Assembly: GCA_012838035.1 (NCBI GenBank)
Contig: DUQB01000116.1
Span: forward strand, 1-62,090
DNA from: Bacillota bacterium
GTDB taxonomy: Bacteria > Bacillota > Limnochordia > DTU080
Direction of reading: 5' to 3'
DNA length: 62,090 nucleotides
The notes beneath the pieces are model-generated. The model had not been told where the DNA came from. It ran no database searches and worked only from the letters and a program-made list of their open reading frames with translations. Numbering within the stretch: the first letter of the stretch is position 1; each line of letters starts with the position of its first letter. Shown here in pieces: positions 39,500 through 49,142 of this stretch. The position numbers were made by a program, and so were the translations under genes.

Positions 39500-40879
39500 C
39501 TATACAAGTTCAGCTATACTCTCAAGAATAAAATGAGGATACACGTTTTCGCGCACCATCCGGGCGCGGTCGGAGACACCGGTCAACACTAACCCCGTCT
39601 CGATACCGGTGAGTAAACCCATGCGCATATCCGTCTCCACACGATCGCCCACCATCAGGCACTCGTTCGGTTTCAAGCCAAGGACGCTAAGCGCCGCCTG
39701 CGCGGTAAGCGGATTAGGTTTACCCACGATAACCTCCGGCTCAACGCCGGAACAACCGGTAATAGCGCCGATCATGGAAGCGCAATCGGGAATGTCGCCA
39801 TTCTCCACCGGGCATGTGCGATCGGAATTAGTGGCGACAAACCCAGCACCTTTCTTTATGCACTGATAAGCGTTATTGAGCTTGTAGTAGTCGAACGTGC
39901 GGTCAAAAGCTGCCACCACCGCATCGACCTTGTACTGTTCCTTTTCCGGTTCCGTTACTACCCGAAAACCTGCCTGCCTTAGTTCTTCCAGCATCGGCGG
40001 CTCCGCCACGCAATACAAGCTGGCTCCAGGCATCCGTTCTTGCAGGTAGGCGGTCAGAACGGCTGAAGAGTTGATCACTTCTTCAGGTTCGGTAGGGATA
40101 CCGAGGCGCGTCAACTTCTCGGCATAATCATGTCGGGTATTGAGTGGTTTGTTTGATAAGAACACAACGCCGGCATTTTTGCGCAGCGCAGCGATAGTCT
40201 CGGCTGCTTGAGGGATGAGTTTTTCTCCCAAATAAACCGTACCGTCCAAGTCGAAAATATAACCTCGATAGGTGCGATCCGGCTTGCCGGTACGCGGCAG
40301 ATGAAGCGTCTCGTCATTCGTAATGAGGCAGCGCACCCGTTCATCATGCGTTTCCCAAGGTACGCGATGCTCAACCTGTGCTGCAAATGCGATACCTACT
40401 GACAAAGCGCCAGGTTTCAGCTGCGCTAAGAAACGATCATAGTATCCGGCGCCGTACCCGATGCGGTAACCGATGCGATCAAATGCCAAACCCGGTACGG
40501 CAACCACATCGATTTCAGCCGGATCGATCAGAGGATCGTCCTGCGTAGGCTCGGGAACCCCAAAAGAACTGGGCCGCAAAGCGGCCAAATCGGTGACCAA
40601 GCGTGCCTCCAAGCTGCGAGTAGCTTTGTTGACCACCGGTAACACCAGTCGTTTGCCGCTGTTCAGAACCTGCTGCAGCGCCTGTGTCGTCTCCACCTCG
40701 CTTTTTATGGAACTAAACAGCATCAAGGTCGGTGCTTCGGCGACTTGCGGTAAAGCGAAAAATCGTTCCCAAATCTGCCTGCTCCACCTACCGCGATCAG
40801 CGGATGACAAAGCATCACGTCGCGCAATCGCCTCCTTGCGCCGTTGCGCCTTCATGTTACGTATCGTCTCATTCTGCAT
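39500..40879 (-). CDS. Fusion of 5-formyltetrahydrofolate cyclo-ligase and HAD-IIA (NagD-like) hydrolase
   Basis: The protein has 459 residues from the ATG at 40879, with AGGAGG upstream. Residues about 1-195 are a 5-FTHF cyclo-ligase: RRDALSSADRGRWS, MLFSSIKSEVET, IGYRIGYGAGYYDRFLAQLK. Residues about 205-459 are a HAD phosphatase of the NagD type: YIFDLDGTVYLGEKLIP, VVFLSNKPLNTRHDYAEKL, VGKPNPLTAQAA, CLMVGDRVETDMRMG. The first makes 5,10-methenyl-THF from 5-formyl-THF; the HAD substrate is unknown. The reading frame is continuous through the joint. Confidence 0.9.
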   Translation of the reverse strand: MQNETIRNMKAQRRKEAIARRDALSSADRGRWSRQIWERFFALPQVAEAPTLMLFSSIKSEVETTQALQQVLNSGKRLVLPVVNKATRSLEARLVTDLAALRPSSFGVPEPTQDDPLIDPAEIDVVAVPGLAFDRIGYRIGYGAGYYDRFLAQLKPGALSVGIAFAAQVEHRVPWETHDERVRCLITNDETLHLPRTGKPDRTYRGYIFDLDGTVYLGEKLIPQAAETIAALRKNAGVVFLSNKPLNTRHDYAEKLTRLGIPTEPEEVINSSAVLTAYLQERMPGASLYCVAEPPMLEELRQAGFRVVTEPEKEQYKVDAVVAAFDRTFDYYKLNNAYQCIKKGAGFVATNSDRTCPVENGDIPDCASMIGAITGCSGVEPEVIVGKPNPLTAQAALSVLGLKPNECLMVGDRVETDMRMGLLTGIETGLVLTGVSDRARMVRENVYPHFILESIAELV

Positions 40880-40938
40880 CAATAACGGCCTCCTGTTAAT
40901 CCACCCGGCGCCGGTAACATGCCGGCTATACGCAGAGT

Positions 40939-41817
40939 CTATGATTGGTTCTTTTGTATGGTTGCCCGTAAGGCGGTTGCAGCATCAAAGGAGCTGCGTA
41001 CAAACGGCCCACTGGCTACATAACGATATCCTATGTTCAGAGCCATGGTCCGGTACTGTTCGAATTGCTCAGGAGTTACATACTCATATACGGGCGTATG
41101 TCGTTTGGATGGCTGCAAGTATTGCCCGATAGTGAGAAAACTGCATCCAGTGCGATATAAATCCTCCATGGTGGCAGCTACGTCGCTCGGTGTTTCGCCT
41201 AATCCAACCATAATGCTCGATTTAGTATAGACGGTCGGAGCCAAGCGATGCGCTTGGTCCAACACCTGCAATGACCTTTCGTAGGTAAAACGCGGGCGCA
41301 ACCGCACATGCAGTCGCTCTACGGTTTCGATATTGTGAGCAAAGATAGTCGGCTTCGCAGCCAGAACGTCGGCAATGGCTTCCGGGTTACCGTTGAAATC
41401 AGGGACTAATACCTCAACCGTCGTGCCGGGGCTGTGCTGATGAATCTGCCGAATGGTCGCGGCAAAATGCGCTGCGCCGCCATCAGGTATGTCGTCGCGT
41501 GTGACCGATGTGATAACCACGTGTGCTAATCCCAGAGCGGCTACTGCCTGACCGATGTGCGCAGGTTCACCTACGTCAATTGGTAAAGGTCGACCGCTCT
41601 CCACATTACAGAAACCACATTGACGCGTACACCTATTGCCCAGGATGAGAAAGGTAGCGGTCGATTTCGCCCAACACTCCCCCAAGTTGGGACAGTTGCC
41701 GCTTTCACAGATCGTATGCAGATGCAGATCGCTAAGCAAGCTGCGCATCTGCGCCAAAACCTGCGGATCCGGCAAACGTTTTTTCAGCCACGCCGGTTTT
41801 CTCTGTATAGGTTCCAA
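40939..41817 (-). CDS. lipA: Lipoyl synthase
   Basis: The 292-residue radical SAM enzyme has both clusters: auxiliary CESGNCPNLGECW and radical CTRQCGFCNV. It also has SVTRDDIPDGGAAHFA and the C-terminal FVRSSFDA. It inserts two sulfurs into octanoyl groups on lipoyl domains. The start is TTG with GGAGG nine bases upstream. Its substrate-producing partner lipB lies about 18 kb away in this window. Confidence 0.96.
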   Translation of the reverse strand: MEPIQRKPAWLKKRLPDPQVLAQMRSLLSDLHLHTICESGNCPNLGECWAKSTATFLILGNRCTRQCGFCNVESGRPLPIDVGEPAHIGQAVAALGLAHVVITSVTRDDIPDGGAAHFAATIRQIHQHSPGTTVEVLVPDFNGNPEAIADVLAAKPTIFAHNIETVERLHVRLRPRFTYERSLQVLDQAHRLAPTVYTKSSIMVGLGETPSDVAATMEDLYRTGCSFLTIGQYLQPSKRHTPVYEYVTPEQFEQYRTMALNIGYRYVASGPFVRSSFDAATALRATIQKNQS

Positions 41818-42116
41818 AGAACAAGACCTCCGGTTGCCCTTTTTACATACCCGCTTTTGGTTCGCTACCCCAACAGTGAAGTCCTGCGCTTCTCAGAGCT
41901 CTACCGATCACAGTTGAGGCTGCGCCTCCCTACCGCTACTCTTTTCATTCTACCTTCGGCAAGTGAGTTTGACGAGGCGTTGGGTAAGCTTTTCTATTTG
42001 TCTATCTACTTGAAAGAGATGCGCTCTTTTGCTGTGCGGCCATTCCCGCGTCGGCGCTATAACCTATCGTAACGTTATATTAACACCGAGCCGCGCTTTA
42101 AACGTCCTTTCTCCTG
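41818..42116. other. Intergenic stretch without recognisable gene
   Basis: The region between divergent lipA and trxA holds no supported frame or structured RNA. Only the trxA promoter at its right edge is convincing. Confidence 0.5.
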
Positions 42117-42145
42117 TTGACGTCACCGACACCATATGTTACGAT
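42117..42145 (+). promoter_or_regulatory. trxA promoter
   Basis: TTGACG (42117-42122), a 17-base spacer and TACGAT (42140-42145) precede the thioredoxin gene by about 48 bp. Confidence 0.7.
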
Positions 42146-42192
42146 GTATTAGATTTATAAAGTTGTAAATTACTCAAGGAGGTAATTACCCG

Positions 42193-42519
42193 ATGACCAT
42201 GCAAATTACAGACAAGGATTTCGATACGCAGGTACTGCAATCATCCGGTTTGGTGCTCGTTGATTTTTGGGCGCCATGGTGCGGCCCCTGCAGAATGCTG
42301 GGTCCCATTCTGGAACAGATTTCCGAAGAGCACGGCGACAAGGTGACAATACTCAAGCTCAATGTCGATCAAAACCCTAACGCCGCACGGCGCTATAATA
42401 TCATGGGTATACCCACCATGCTTCTGTTCAAAGACGGGCGTAAAGTAGCGGAACTGGTCGGCGTACGACCCAAAGCCGAGATTGTCTCCACTATTACCCG
42501 ATGGGCTCAAGCGGCCTAA
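42193..42519 (+). CDS. trxA: Thioredoxin
   Basis: The 108-residue protein has LVDFWAPWCGPCRMLGPILEQI with the WCGPC active site, KLNVDQNPNAARRYNIMGIPTMLLFKDGR with the cis-Pro loop, and the full thioredoxin fold. It reduces cytosolic disulfides. AAGGAGG lies ten bases before the ATG. It is monocistronic, with its own promoter and terminator. Confidence 0.95.
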   Translation: MTMQITDKDFDTQVLQSSGLVLVDFWAPWCGPCRMLGPILEQISEEHGDKVTILKLNVDQNPNAARRYNIMGIPTMLLFKDGRKVAELVGVRPKAEIVSTITRWAQAA

Positions 42520-42563
42520 GTCGGTTTTTTCCACAACAGAGCATCAGCAAGTGATTAAGTAGG

Positions 42564-42597
42564 AAAACCTCCTTAGTCGGTAGACTGAGGAGGTTTT
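42564..42597. terminator. Bidirectional terminator between trxA and the AraC-family gene
   Basis: AAAACCTCCTTAGTC and GACTGAGGAGGTTTT form a 15-bp stem with one G-T pair and a 4-base loop. T-rich sequence follows on the plus strand (GCTTT) and TTTTCC on the minus strand. It lies between convergent genes. Confidence 0.8.
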
Positions 42598-42638
42598 GCT
42601 TTGCGCTCCGGGCTATTGGACCTACGAACAGCCAAGGC

Positions 42639-43571
42639 CTAGAATAACTCATTAGCATCCGCGGAGGTCCGACGATAAGCCTTGCGAAAATCACTGGGGC
42701 TACAATTGGTAAGATCACGAAAAGCCCGTGAGAACTGGGCGGCATCTGCGATACCAACCGCTTTTCCAATCGCGGCTATCGACAAATCGGTACCGATGAG
42801 CAGTGATTGAGCGCGCTTCATGCGTTGCTCCTTGATATAGCTCCCCAATGACTGACCCGTCAATTTGTTGATTAACCGGTAAACATGTTTCTCGCTGTAA
42901 TGAAAGGCTGCGGCGATGCTCTGCGCGGAAACGTTGTCGGCCAAGTTCGCCTCTATGTAAGAGTGGATATCGGCAAGCTGCTCAATTTGTCTGCCATGTA
43001 GGATCTTTTTGGTGTCGCCCTCTGTTTGGCAACACGTTTGCCTCAATCGTTCGACCATGCACGACAACTCTTGTAGCTTTAAAAACGCCATCTTTGCATA
43101 GAGAGGCGGTTGACCGGTCACCTCATCGTTGATATCGATGAAAAGGTTCTCGAGTTTGGCTAGGTGCTTTTGCGGCACGTCCATAAAACGCAGCCCGTGG
43201 AGCTCTCCTAACCCAAGTGGATAACCCGGTTGCTCCGGCTCACCCAACAGACTGAGCAAAACGTCGGGCTGAATACAGACGTTCCAACGCGCGTATGTGC
43301 CGTGTACCAGTAGGCTGTGCGGCATAGTACTCGCGTACTGAACCAAAATAGGCGCTGTAAACGGGAAAGGCTGTTTATTCAAAGTAAGTACGCCGTGCCC
43401 CGATTGACAAAAGAGAAACTCAATGCCGATATGCTGGTGCGTTGTATATACGTAATTTTGGTGTACATGATGTTCGCAAAAAATCGGTTGATGCAGTAGT
43501 CTTAGGCAGAACTTGGTGTCCCAAGCCCGACCGTACCTACCCGAAGTCGTCGGAACAGGCGTCCCGTACAT
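42639..43571 (-). CDS. AraC-family transcriptional regulator with cupin sensor domain
   Basis: The protein has about 310 residues from the ATG at 43571, chosen because GGAGG lies eleven bases upstream; the ATG at 43604 is the alternative. The N-terminal half holds a cupin-like ligand domain (HQHIGIEFLFCQSGHGVLTLNKQPFPF). The C-terminal two helix-turn-helix motifs are AQSIAAAFHYSEKHVYRLINKLTGQSLGSYIKEQRMKRAQSLL and SIAAIGKAVGIADAAQFSRAFRDLTNCSPSDFRKAYR. The effector and targets are unknown; no sugar gene is adjacent. Confidence 0.88.
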   Translation of the reverse strand: MYGTPVPTTSGRYGRAWDTKFCLRLLHQPIFCEHHVHQNYVYTTHQHIGIEFLFCQSGHGVLTLNKQPFPFTAPILVQYASTMPHSLLVHGTYARWNVCIQPDVLLSLLGEPEQPGYPLGLGELHGLRFMDVPQKHLAKLENLFIDINDEVTGQPPLYAKMAFLKLQELSCMVERLRQTCCQTEGDTKKILHGRQIEQLADIHSYIEANLADNVSAQSIAAAFHYSEKHVYRLINKLTGQSLGSYIKEQRMKRAQSLLIGTDLSIAAIGKAVGIADAAQFSRAFRDLTNCSPSDFRKAYRRTSADANELF

Positions 43572-43748
43572 CGCTGCATCAACCTCCAACTTTGCATTGT
43601 ACACATACGAAATGCTTCACATGTACGGCATCGTATGGGACAAGTCCTTCCGTGGAGTACGCGTTATAGGATCCGACGACGCCCATACGGCCTGCACTAG
43701 CCGGACACATTGTTCGCCACACAGGCACAATCGGCCCGAAAGACGTCT

Positions 43749-46025
43749 CTAAAGCAATATAGATACCTCATCCCGATCGATGCGTTCGATGCAGGAGCGT
43801 AACTTTGCCTGTAAGAAGGGATCTTCTTTCGCCGCATTGCGTACTTGCCGCAAGATGTCAATAGCTCTGCGGAACGCATACACTATGTCGCCTTCGTCAA
43901 CAAGCAGACCTTGCAGCAGCTCGTTAAAACGAGCACCTTCACTCCACTTAAAGGAAGCTTCCGCCATGTGCACGTTCAAGTGCACCGTAGTATAGCCTAA
44001 ATAGGTCTCCTCCATGGTCTCCAACAGGTTCATGACCCGACGCACCGGTCCCTCATCAAATACGCGTTGTCTTGCCCTGGTCTCGCCTTTACGAGGTTCA
44101 TAATCCAAGGAAACGCACAATGCTGCCAATTCACTTTCAGCCCAATCGTGGAATACGCCGCGGAAGAACAGTTCGGTGATCATCAACTCCTGGCCGTTAA
44201 TCTGCGCGGCAAATTGACCGCGTGTCGTCAGCTCATCCTCACGCAGGTAATCCAAGGCTGCGAGCAACGCCTTCTTATCTCTATACTGCTGAATGTAAAA
44301 ATCCGTCGGTGATAATTCCTGTAACTGACCGCGTGCCTCTGCCAGTTGACTTGTCAACCTGTTAAAGGTACGATCTCGCTCACGGCAAAGAGCCATGCAC
44401 TCATCACTGCACTTGCGTGTACTAATTGCGGACATCTCTTTCTCCAACCGGCGCATCTGTCGCCTTAGACTCTTTATACCGCGATAATCGCCGTTGCGTA
44501 GTCGTTTTTGCATCCGCTTAGCCAGTGCTCCGTGCTGCCTTTTCTTTTTCAGATAGCGCAACGGACAGCTCTCTTTGCCCATGTCTTGGCACCAATCAGC
44601 CGCCAACTCTTTTTCAATACGTACGATCTCCGCTTGCAATCGACGGCGTGTCGCCGTGGTCTGATATGAAGCGAAGTTCTTATGTAGGATGTCTATGGTC
44701 TCTTCTTCCGTGTAATTGTGGACTAGATTAAGTACAGTGTTATAGCTCAACGTAAAGCGGCTCTGGAGCGGTTCCACATCGCTTTCACGCATAGAGGGGA
44801 ATTCGTTGGGATTAAAGTAATTCATATCCACAACAGTAAACACATATCCTACCTCGTCAATACCACGACGCCCCGCCCGCCCGGCAATCTGGAAGTACTC
44901 GCGATTGGTTAGCGGTCGAAACACCGTGCCGTCCCATTTTGTGACCGCATCAAAGCACACTGTTTTACAGGGGAAGTTAAGTCCTACGGCAAACGTCTCG
45001 GTGCAATACAACACATAGATAAGCTTCTGTTCAAACAGCTCTTCCACTATGTCTTTGACAATAGGCAACAACCCGGCGTGGTGGTAGCCGATACCGCAAA
45101 GCAGCAGTTGCTCCAAATCGCGTAGACTTCCGCCCGAACTGCGATGGCGCTCAAGCTGCTCGTTGATCACTTCCTTCACGCGTCGTTTTTGGTTCGGTGA
45201 GAGAAAATCGCGCACTTCAGCCAGTTGATGCGCATGGGCTTCACACCGGCGCCGACTGAAGGCAAAAAAGAGGCACGGCAGGTACTCCGGCGGTAGTTCT
45301 TTGATTAAATCCAAGTGCGTTGTCTGTGGAAACTCATGACTGAGGTTGCCGGATGCGGTTGTGCCGAATTTGCGGGCATACCGATTGTAACGGCCAACCA
45401 TCTTGGCCAGGTCACAAAAGCCGTAATTCACTGAAAAAAGGCTGTGATGTAAAGGTACGGCGCGTTCAAAATGTCGCACCACCTGCACCTCGTGCCCCTG
45501 CACCGAACTGATCCACTGCGCTAGTTCCGTGACATTGGGGATGGTGGCGGATAGACCCAAAAAGCGCATATGCGGCGGCATAAAAATCAGGCTTTCTTCC
45601 CACACGCTGCCGCGCATCGGGTCATCAATATAGTGAATCTCGTCAAATATCACGTAGTGGACGCCATCGAGACGCGCCGGGCTCTGATGCAGGAGATTCC
45701 GAAAGATTTCGGTCGTCATAATGAGGATAGGTGCTTCCGGGTTCTCCACCACGTCACCGGTAAGAATACCCACATGCTCATCGCCTAACAACCGTTTAAA
45801 TTCCTTGTATTTCTGATTACTCAACGCCTTAATCGGCGCCGTATAGATTACCCGCTGATCGGCGTGAAAGCAACGTTCAATCACATAATCGGCGATAAGC
45901 GTTTTTCCGGTACCGGTAGGTGCGCTCACAAGCACCGATTGCTCTTTTTCAATGGCTTCTATAGCTTTGGCCTGGAAAGGATCGAGCTTGTATCCGCGAT
46001 AGGTCCGGACCACTTGTGTCTGCAT
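43749..46025 (-). CDS. Ski2-like DEAD/DEAH-box RNA helicase
   Basis: The 758-residue protein has helicase motifs SAPTGTGKTLIADYVIE (I), FDEIHYIDDPMRGSVWEE (II), LSATIPNVTELAQWI (III), and FQIAGRAGRRGIDEVGYVF (VI). The C-terminal half has a charged coiled-coil-like insertion (about 470-570) and a DSHCT-like end. It resembles Ski2/Mtr4-type helicases found in some Bacillota and Actinobacteria. An RNA substrate is inferred. An SD-like GGGAG lies 12 bases before the ATG. It diverges from queG. Confidence 0.88.
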   Translation of the reverse strand: MQTQVVRTYRGYKLDPFQAKAIEAIEKEQSVLVSAPTGTGKTLIADYVIERCFHADQRVIYTAPIKALSNQKYKEFKRLLGDEHVGILTGDVVENPEAPILIMTTEIFRNLLHQSPARLDGVHYVIFDEIHYIDDPMRGSVWEESLIFMPPHMRFLGLSATIPNVTELAQWISSVQGHEVQVVRHFERAVPLHHSLFSVNYGFCDLAKMVGRYNRYARKFGTTASGNLSHEFPQTTHLDLIKELPPEYLPCLFFAFSRRRCEAHAHQLAEVRDFLSPNQKRRVKEVINEQLERHRSSGGSLRDLEQLLLCGIGYHHAGLLPIVKDIVEELFEQKLIYVLYCTETFAVGLNFPCKTVCFDAVTKWDGTVFRPLTNREYFQIAGRAGRRGIDEVGYVFTVVDMNYFNPNEFPSMRESDVEPLQSRFTLSYNTVLNLVHNYTEEETIDILHKNFASYQTTATRRRLQAEIVRIEKELAADWCQDMGKESCPLRYLKKKRQHGALAKRMQKRLRNGDYRGIKSLRRQMRRLEKEMSAISTRKCSDECMALCRERDRTFNRLTSQLAEARGQLQELSPTDFYIQQYRDKKALLAALDYLREDELTTRGQFAAQINGQELMITELFFRGVFHDWAESELAALCVSLDYEPRKGETRARQRVFDEGPVRRVMNLLETMEETYLGYTTVHLNVHMAEASFKWSEGARFNELLQGLLVDEGDIVYAFRRAIDILRQVRNAAKEDPFLQAKLRSCIERIDRDEVSILL

Positions 46026-46131
46026 CAGATGAATGCACTCCCTGCGTCTTTGTTGCGGTGACGATATGATATAATTCTGTCCGAGGAGCTCCTGCTCCGG
46101 CCATTAAAAGTGAGCTTCAAGGAGAAAGATA

Positions 46132-47247
46132 TTGAGCCTAATCAGCCGGCTGAAAACCTACGCCGCTGCAATCGGCTTGGACGCCCTGGCCGTCACATCC
46201 GCCGCGCCTTTTGCCGCTGAGGCAGCCATTCTACGCGAGCGGTCGGCGGCTGATCTGTATCCTGCGTTTATTACGCGCAACCTGGCGCAACGTTGCGACC
46301 CTACGGTAGTACTTCCCGGTTGCCGATCGGTGATTGTAGCGGCATTGTCGTATCATTCACGGGAGGAACCCAGCGAGCCGTCTCGCCGATCGGGTTATGT
46401 AGCCCGTTATGCTCAGTGCGACGACTACCATCAGGTACTTTATGCCAAGCTGCAATTGCTGGCCGAGTTCCTCACGCCGCATGCCCCAGACTCACACCGG
46501 TATAAGATCCAAGTTGACAATGGGCCGTGTTTGGAACGTGCCGCTGCTTTGCGCGCCGGTTTGGGCTGGCAAGGTAAAAACAATTTGCTGTATGTGCCCG
46601 GTTTGGGCTCATGGGTCGTACTTGGCATATTACTTACCAATATTACCTTACCGCACCAGGTGTTGTCTCCACAAAGCCGGTGCGGTAGTTGTGAACGTTG
46701 TCTAAAGAGTTGTCCGACAGATGCTCTCGTAGGTCCATACACAATAGACCCGCAACGCTGTCTAGCTTATATTACCCAAATGCCGGGCTTAATCCCGCAT
46801 ACCTATCGCAAGTTGATGGGGGCGCGGCTGTGGGGATGCGATACATGCCAGTTGGTTTGCCCTCATAATGCCAAACTGCCGGTCCGCAGGCATGCGGAGT
46901 GGGGTGAACCGCTCAAAACGCCGGACCTGATCGCCTTACTGCAAATGTCCCCGGCGGAGTTCACCGCTCAATTCGGCAGAACAGCTCTCCACTGGCGGGG
47001 AGTAAAAACATTGCGACGCAATGCTGCCATAGTGTTAGGCAATCTTGGTGATCGAGAGGCTGTTGGGGCGCTTGCGGCTCAGGTGAGACATCATCCCAGC
47101 CCTATTCAACGTGCCGTTTGCGCTTGGGCTTTAGGAGAAATTGGCGGTGAATCGGCGCGGAGCAGTTTATCTCAGGCATTGCAGCATGAGAGAGAACCCC
47201 AAGTGCGGGCAGAAATTCAAACGGCTCTAGCCGCAATCGGAGGTTGA
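46132..47247 (+). CDS. queG: Epoxyqueuosine reductase
   Basis: The 371-residue protein has a cobalamin-binding N-terminal domain, two [4Fe-4S] motifs (CGSCERCLKSCPTDAL and CDTCQLVCPHN) and a C-terminal HEAT-like region (AAQVRHHPSPIQRAVCAWALGEIGG). It reduces epoxyqueuosine to queuosine in tRNA. The start is TTG with AAGGAG seven bases upstream. A TATAAT box (46070-46075) lies upstream with a weak -35. No other queuosine gene is in the window. Confidence 0.93.
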   Translation: MSLISRLKTYAAAIGLDALAVTSAAPFAAEAAILRERSAADLYPAFITRNLAQRCDPTVVLPGCRSVIVAALSYHSREEPSEPSRRSGYVARYAQCDDYHQVLYAKLQLLAEFLTPHAPDSHRYKIQVDNGPCLERAAALRAGLGWQGKNNLLYVPGLGSWVVLGILLTNITLPHQVLSPQSRCGSCERCLKSCPTDALVGPYTIDPQRCLAYITQMPGLIPHTYRKLMGARLWGCDTCQLVCPHNAKLPVRRHAEWGEPLKTPDLIALLQMSPAEFTAQFGRTALHWRGVKTLRRNAAIVLGNLGDREAVGALAAQVRHHPSPIQRAVCAWALGEIGGESARSSLSQALQHEREPQVRAEIQTALAAIGG

Positions 47248-47289
47248 ACCGACTGCACGGGCATTCACCGCTGCAGCTGGAACAGAGGA

Positions 47290-48021
47290 TTAGGAAGCCA
47301 ACGCGGGAAAAAGGCGGCCGAGTACATCGGGGATCTCCAGTAAACTCGTGACCCGTACGTAACGCGGATCGTCGCCATCAATGGGAACGACATCATAAGC
47401 CCAGGTATCCTGCAAAACGTGAACGGCATGCATGCCCAGCTCCAAAGCAGGGGCTATATCCGAGCGGGGACTATTGCCGATGACGCAACAATCTTCCGGG
47501 CGGCGCGGACCAAGTGCAGCCCGTAAGGTCTGCACATTTTTGTCCGGAGTAACATACAACCGATCCACAAGCGGTCGGTATCCCGACCGTTCCACTTTAT
47601 GCGTCTGTATGACGGCATCACCGGCAGTCCATATGGTTATTTCACAACCGAGTTCCCGCAACTGCGTCAGTAATTGCCGAGCGCCCGGATAATCCGCTTG
47701 CTCCATATATGGAACCGCGGCCGCTTTTTCATAAAGCAGCGCGGCAAGGCGCGGTTCCACGTCGGTGCTATGTTCTTGCGCCAATTGCCGATAAACATCC
47801 ACCCAAGCACTAGGGTAATTCTCCGGGTTCAAACCCCTGGCTTCAGCCTTGCTCAAATCGATGTCGTGCGCCAACGTGGTGATCTGTTCAACGCTGAGGC
47901 GAATTTGCGGCAGCTTTTGCAGCAACAATCCGGCGTTTTCCCGACTTACTTGCGTATAGAGCGCATTGGTAACCTTCAGCGTGTCATCCCAATCGACGAA
48001 CACGTGCACCTGAGCAGACAA
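47290..48021 (-). CDS. HAD-family hydrolase
   Basis: The 243-residue protein starts VHVFVDWDDTLKVTNALY, the HAD DxDxT motif. It continues with ITIWTAGDAVIQTHKVE (motif II Thr), a Lys near DKNVQTLRAA (motif III) and CVIGNSPRSDIAPALELGMHAVHV (motif IV). An alpha-helical cap lies at about 20-110. The substrate is unknown. The TTG start has GGGAGG ten bases upstream. Confidence 0.85.
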   Translation of the reverse strand: MSAQVHVFVDWDDTLKVTNALYTQVSRENAGLLLQKLPQIRLSVEQITTLAHDIDLSKAEARGLNPENYPSAWVDVYRQLAQEHSTDVEPRLAALLYEKAAAVPYMEQADYPGARQLLTQLRELGCEITIWTAGDAVIQTHKVERSGYRPLVDRLYVTPDKNVQTLRAALGPRRPEDCCVIGNSPRSDIAPALELGMHAVHVLQDTWAYDVVPIDGDDPRYVRVTSLLEIPDVLGRLFPALAS

Positions 48022-48057
48022 ACGTTGTAACCTCCCGGAAAACTAACCATGTGCCTT

Positions 48058-49005
48058 TTAGTCTATCACAAAGATAATCGCAAAACGACCTAGAAAGTCG
48101 TATTGGTCTGTGGCTGCGCGTATCCTGCGCGCGGCTTCCTCACCAATTATGACGCTGGTTCGCGGCATCCCGCTCACCCCTTGGGCGTCCACAATTAACG
48201 GCAAGCGCATCGGATACTCTTCACTGACCGCCAGGCGCGGGTGCTCCGCAGCATCTTCTAAGGTACGCACATAGGCAACCAAGCCTTTGCCTATCAGCTG
48301 CTCAAAGGTAGCGCCTTTACCGTCAAAAATCAGTCTGCCGGTTACATCATAGATTCTAGGACTCATGCCTCTTTCCAACGTAGTACCGAGCGCGTTCACA
48401 ACCAGCCCGGTATACAAGGGCTTTCCTGCCTTCAGATTGACTTCCCACTGTGCCGCTACTTCCTCAGCAGCGGTTTTACTCTCTTGCACAGAGACATCGT
48501 CCCACCAGACCGTACCCCCCGCGCTGCTTGCCAGGACAATTTCGCCTTTAGCATCGGTTGCTGTAAACTCCAAGGCAATCCGTTCCCAACCATCTCCGGT
48601 AAGTCCCCTATACAGGCTGGGAAATCCGTCGGACATACGTACGCCGATACGGGCCTGCAGTCCGGATCTTTCAGCCTTAGCCCAAGCCGTGAGCACATAC
48701 CGGCGTCCGGGCACTAGTGGTAGTAGCGGTTGCACTAACTCCGAACCAAAATCACTCAGTGAAGTGAGCGCAACCGCATAATCCGGTGCCGCTCCAGCGT
48801 CGGCTTGCCGTCCGGCATTGCTCTCTACTCTGCCATGCGCCGGAAGCACCCAAGCTGATTTGGCAGGCTGTAAGCCCAATACCTGAAAGTTGCCGTCCAC
48901 CATATATTGGACCGTCGTGCCCCATGCAGAGCCCGTCCACAACCCAAGAAACGTACAAAGCAGCGTAATAACCATAGCCAAGGAGAACCGACCGCGTCTA
49001 TTCAT
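48058..49005 (-). CDS. Secreted protein with CBM-like jelly-roll domain, function unknown
   Basis: The protein has 315 residues from the ATG at 49005 (GAGGGG seven bases upstream). The track start at 49083 overlaps the upstream terminator. A Sec signal peptide (FSLAMVITLLCTFLGLWTGSAWG) is followed by a carbohydrate-binding-module-like domain (about 40-185, ending DGWERIALEFTATDAKGEIVLASSAGGTVWWDDVSVQE). A C-terminal domain (GLVVNALGTTLERGMSPRIYDVTGRLIF...SVIIGEEAARRI) resembles an LPP20/FlgT-type fold. I do not recognise a named family. It probably acts outside the membrane. Confidence 0.6.
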   Translation of the reverse strand: MNRRGRFSLAMVITLLCTFLGLWTGSAWGTTVQYMVDGNFQVLGLQPAKSAWVLPAHGRVESNAGRQADAGAAPDYAVALTSLSDFGSELVQPLLPLVPGRRYVLTAWAKAERSGLQARIGVRMSDGFPSLYRGLTGDGWERIALEFTATDAKGEIVLASSAGGTVWWDDVSVQESKTAAEEVAAQWEVNLKAGKPLYTGLVVNALGTTLERGMSPRIYDVTGRLIFDGKGATFEQLIGKGLVAYVRTLEDAAEHPRLAVSEEYPMRLPLIVDAQGVSGMPRTSVIIGEEAARRIRAATDQYDFLGRFAIIFVID

Positions 49006-49080
49006 CCGACATCCCCTCTCTAACTCTATTACCTGCTTAGTACATATAAGGACAAGTATTACCTCTAATGCTCTTTCACA

Positions 49081-49108
49081 CAAAAAGCGACCTTTATAGA
49101 GGCCGCTT
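49081..49108 (-). terminator. Terminator downstream of the second thioredoxin gene
   Basis: On the minus strand AAGCGGCCT and AGGTCGCTT form a 9-bp stem (one G-T pair) followed by TTTG. It separates the thioredoxin gene from the secreted-protein gene. Confidence 0.7.
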
Positions 49109-49142
49109 ATGTAGAAAGAGCATGACGAGTAATGCGTTCGAT

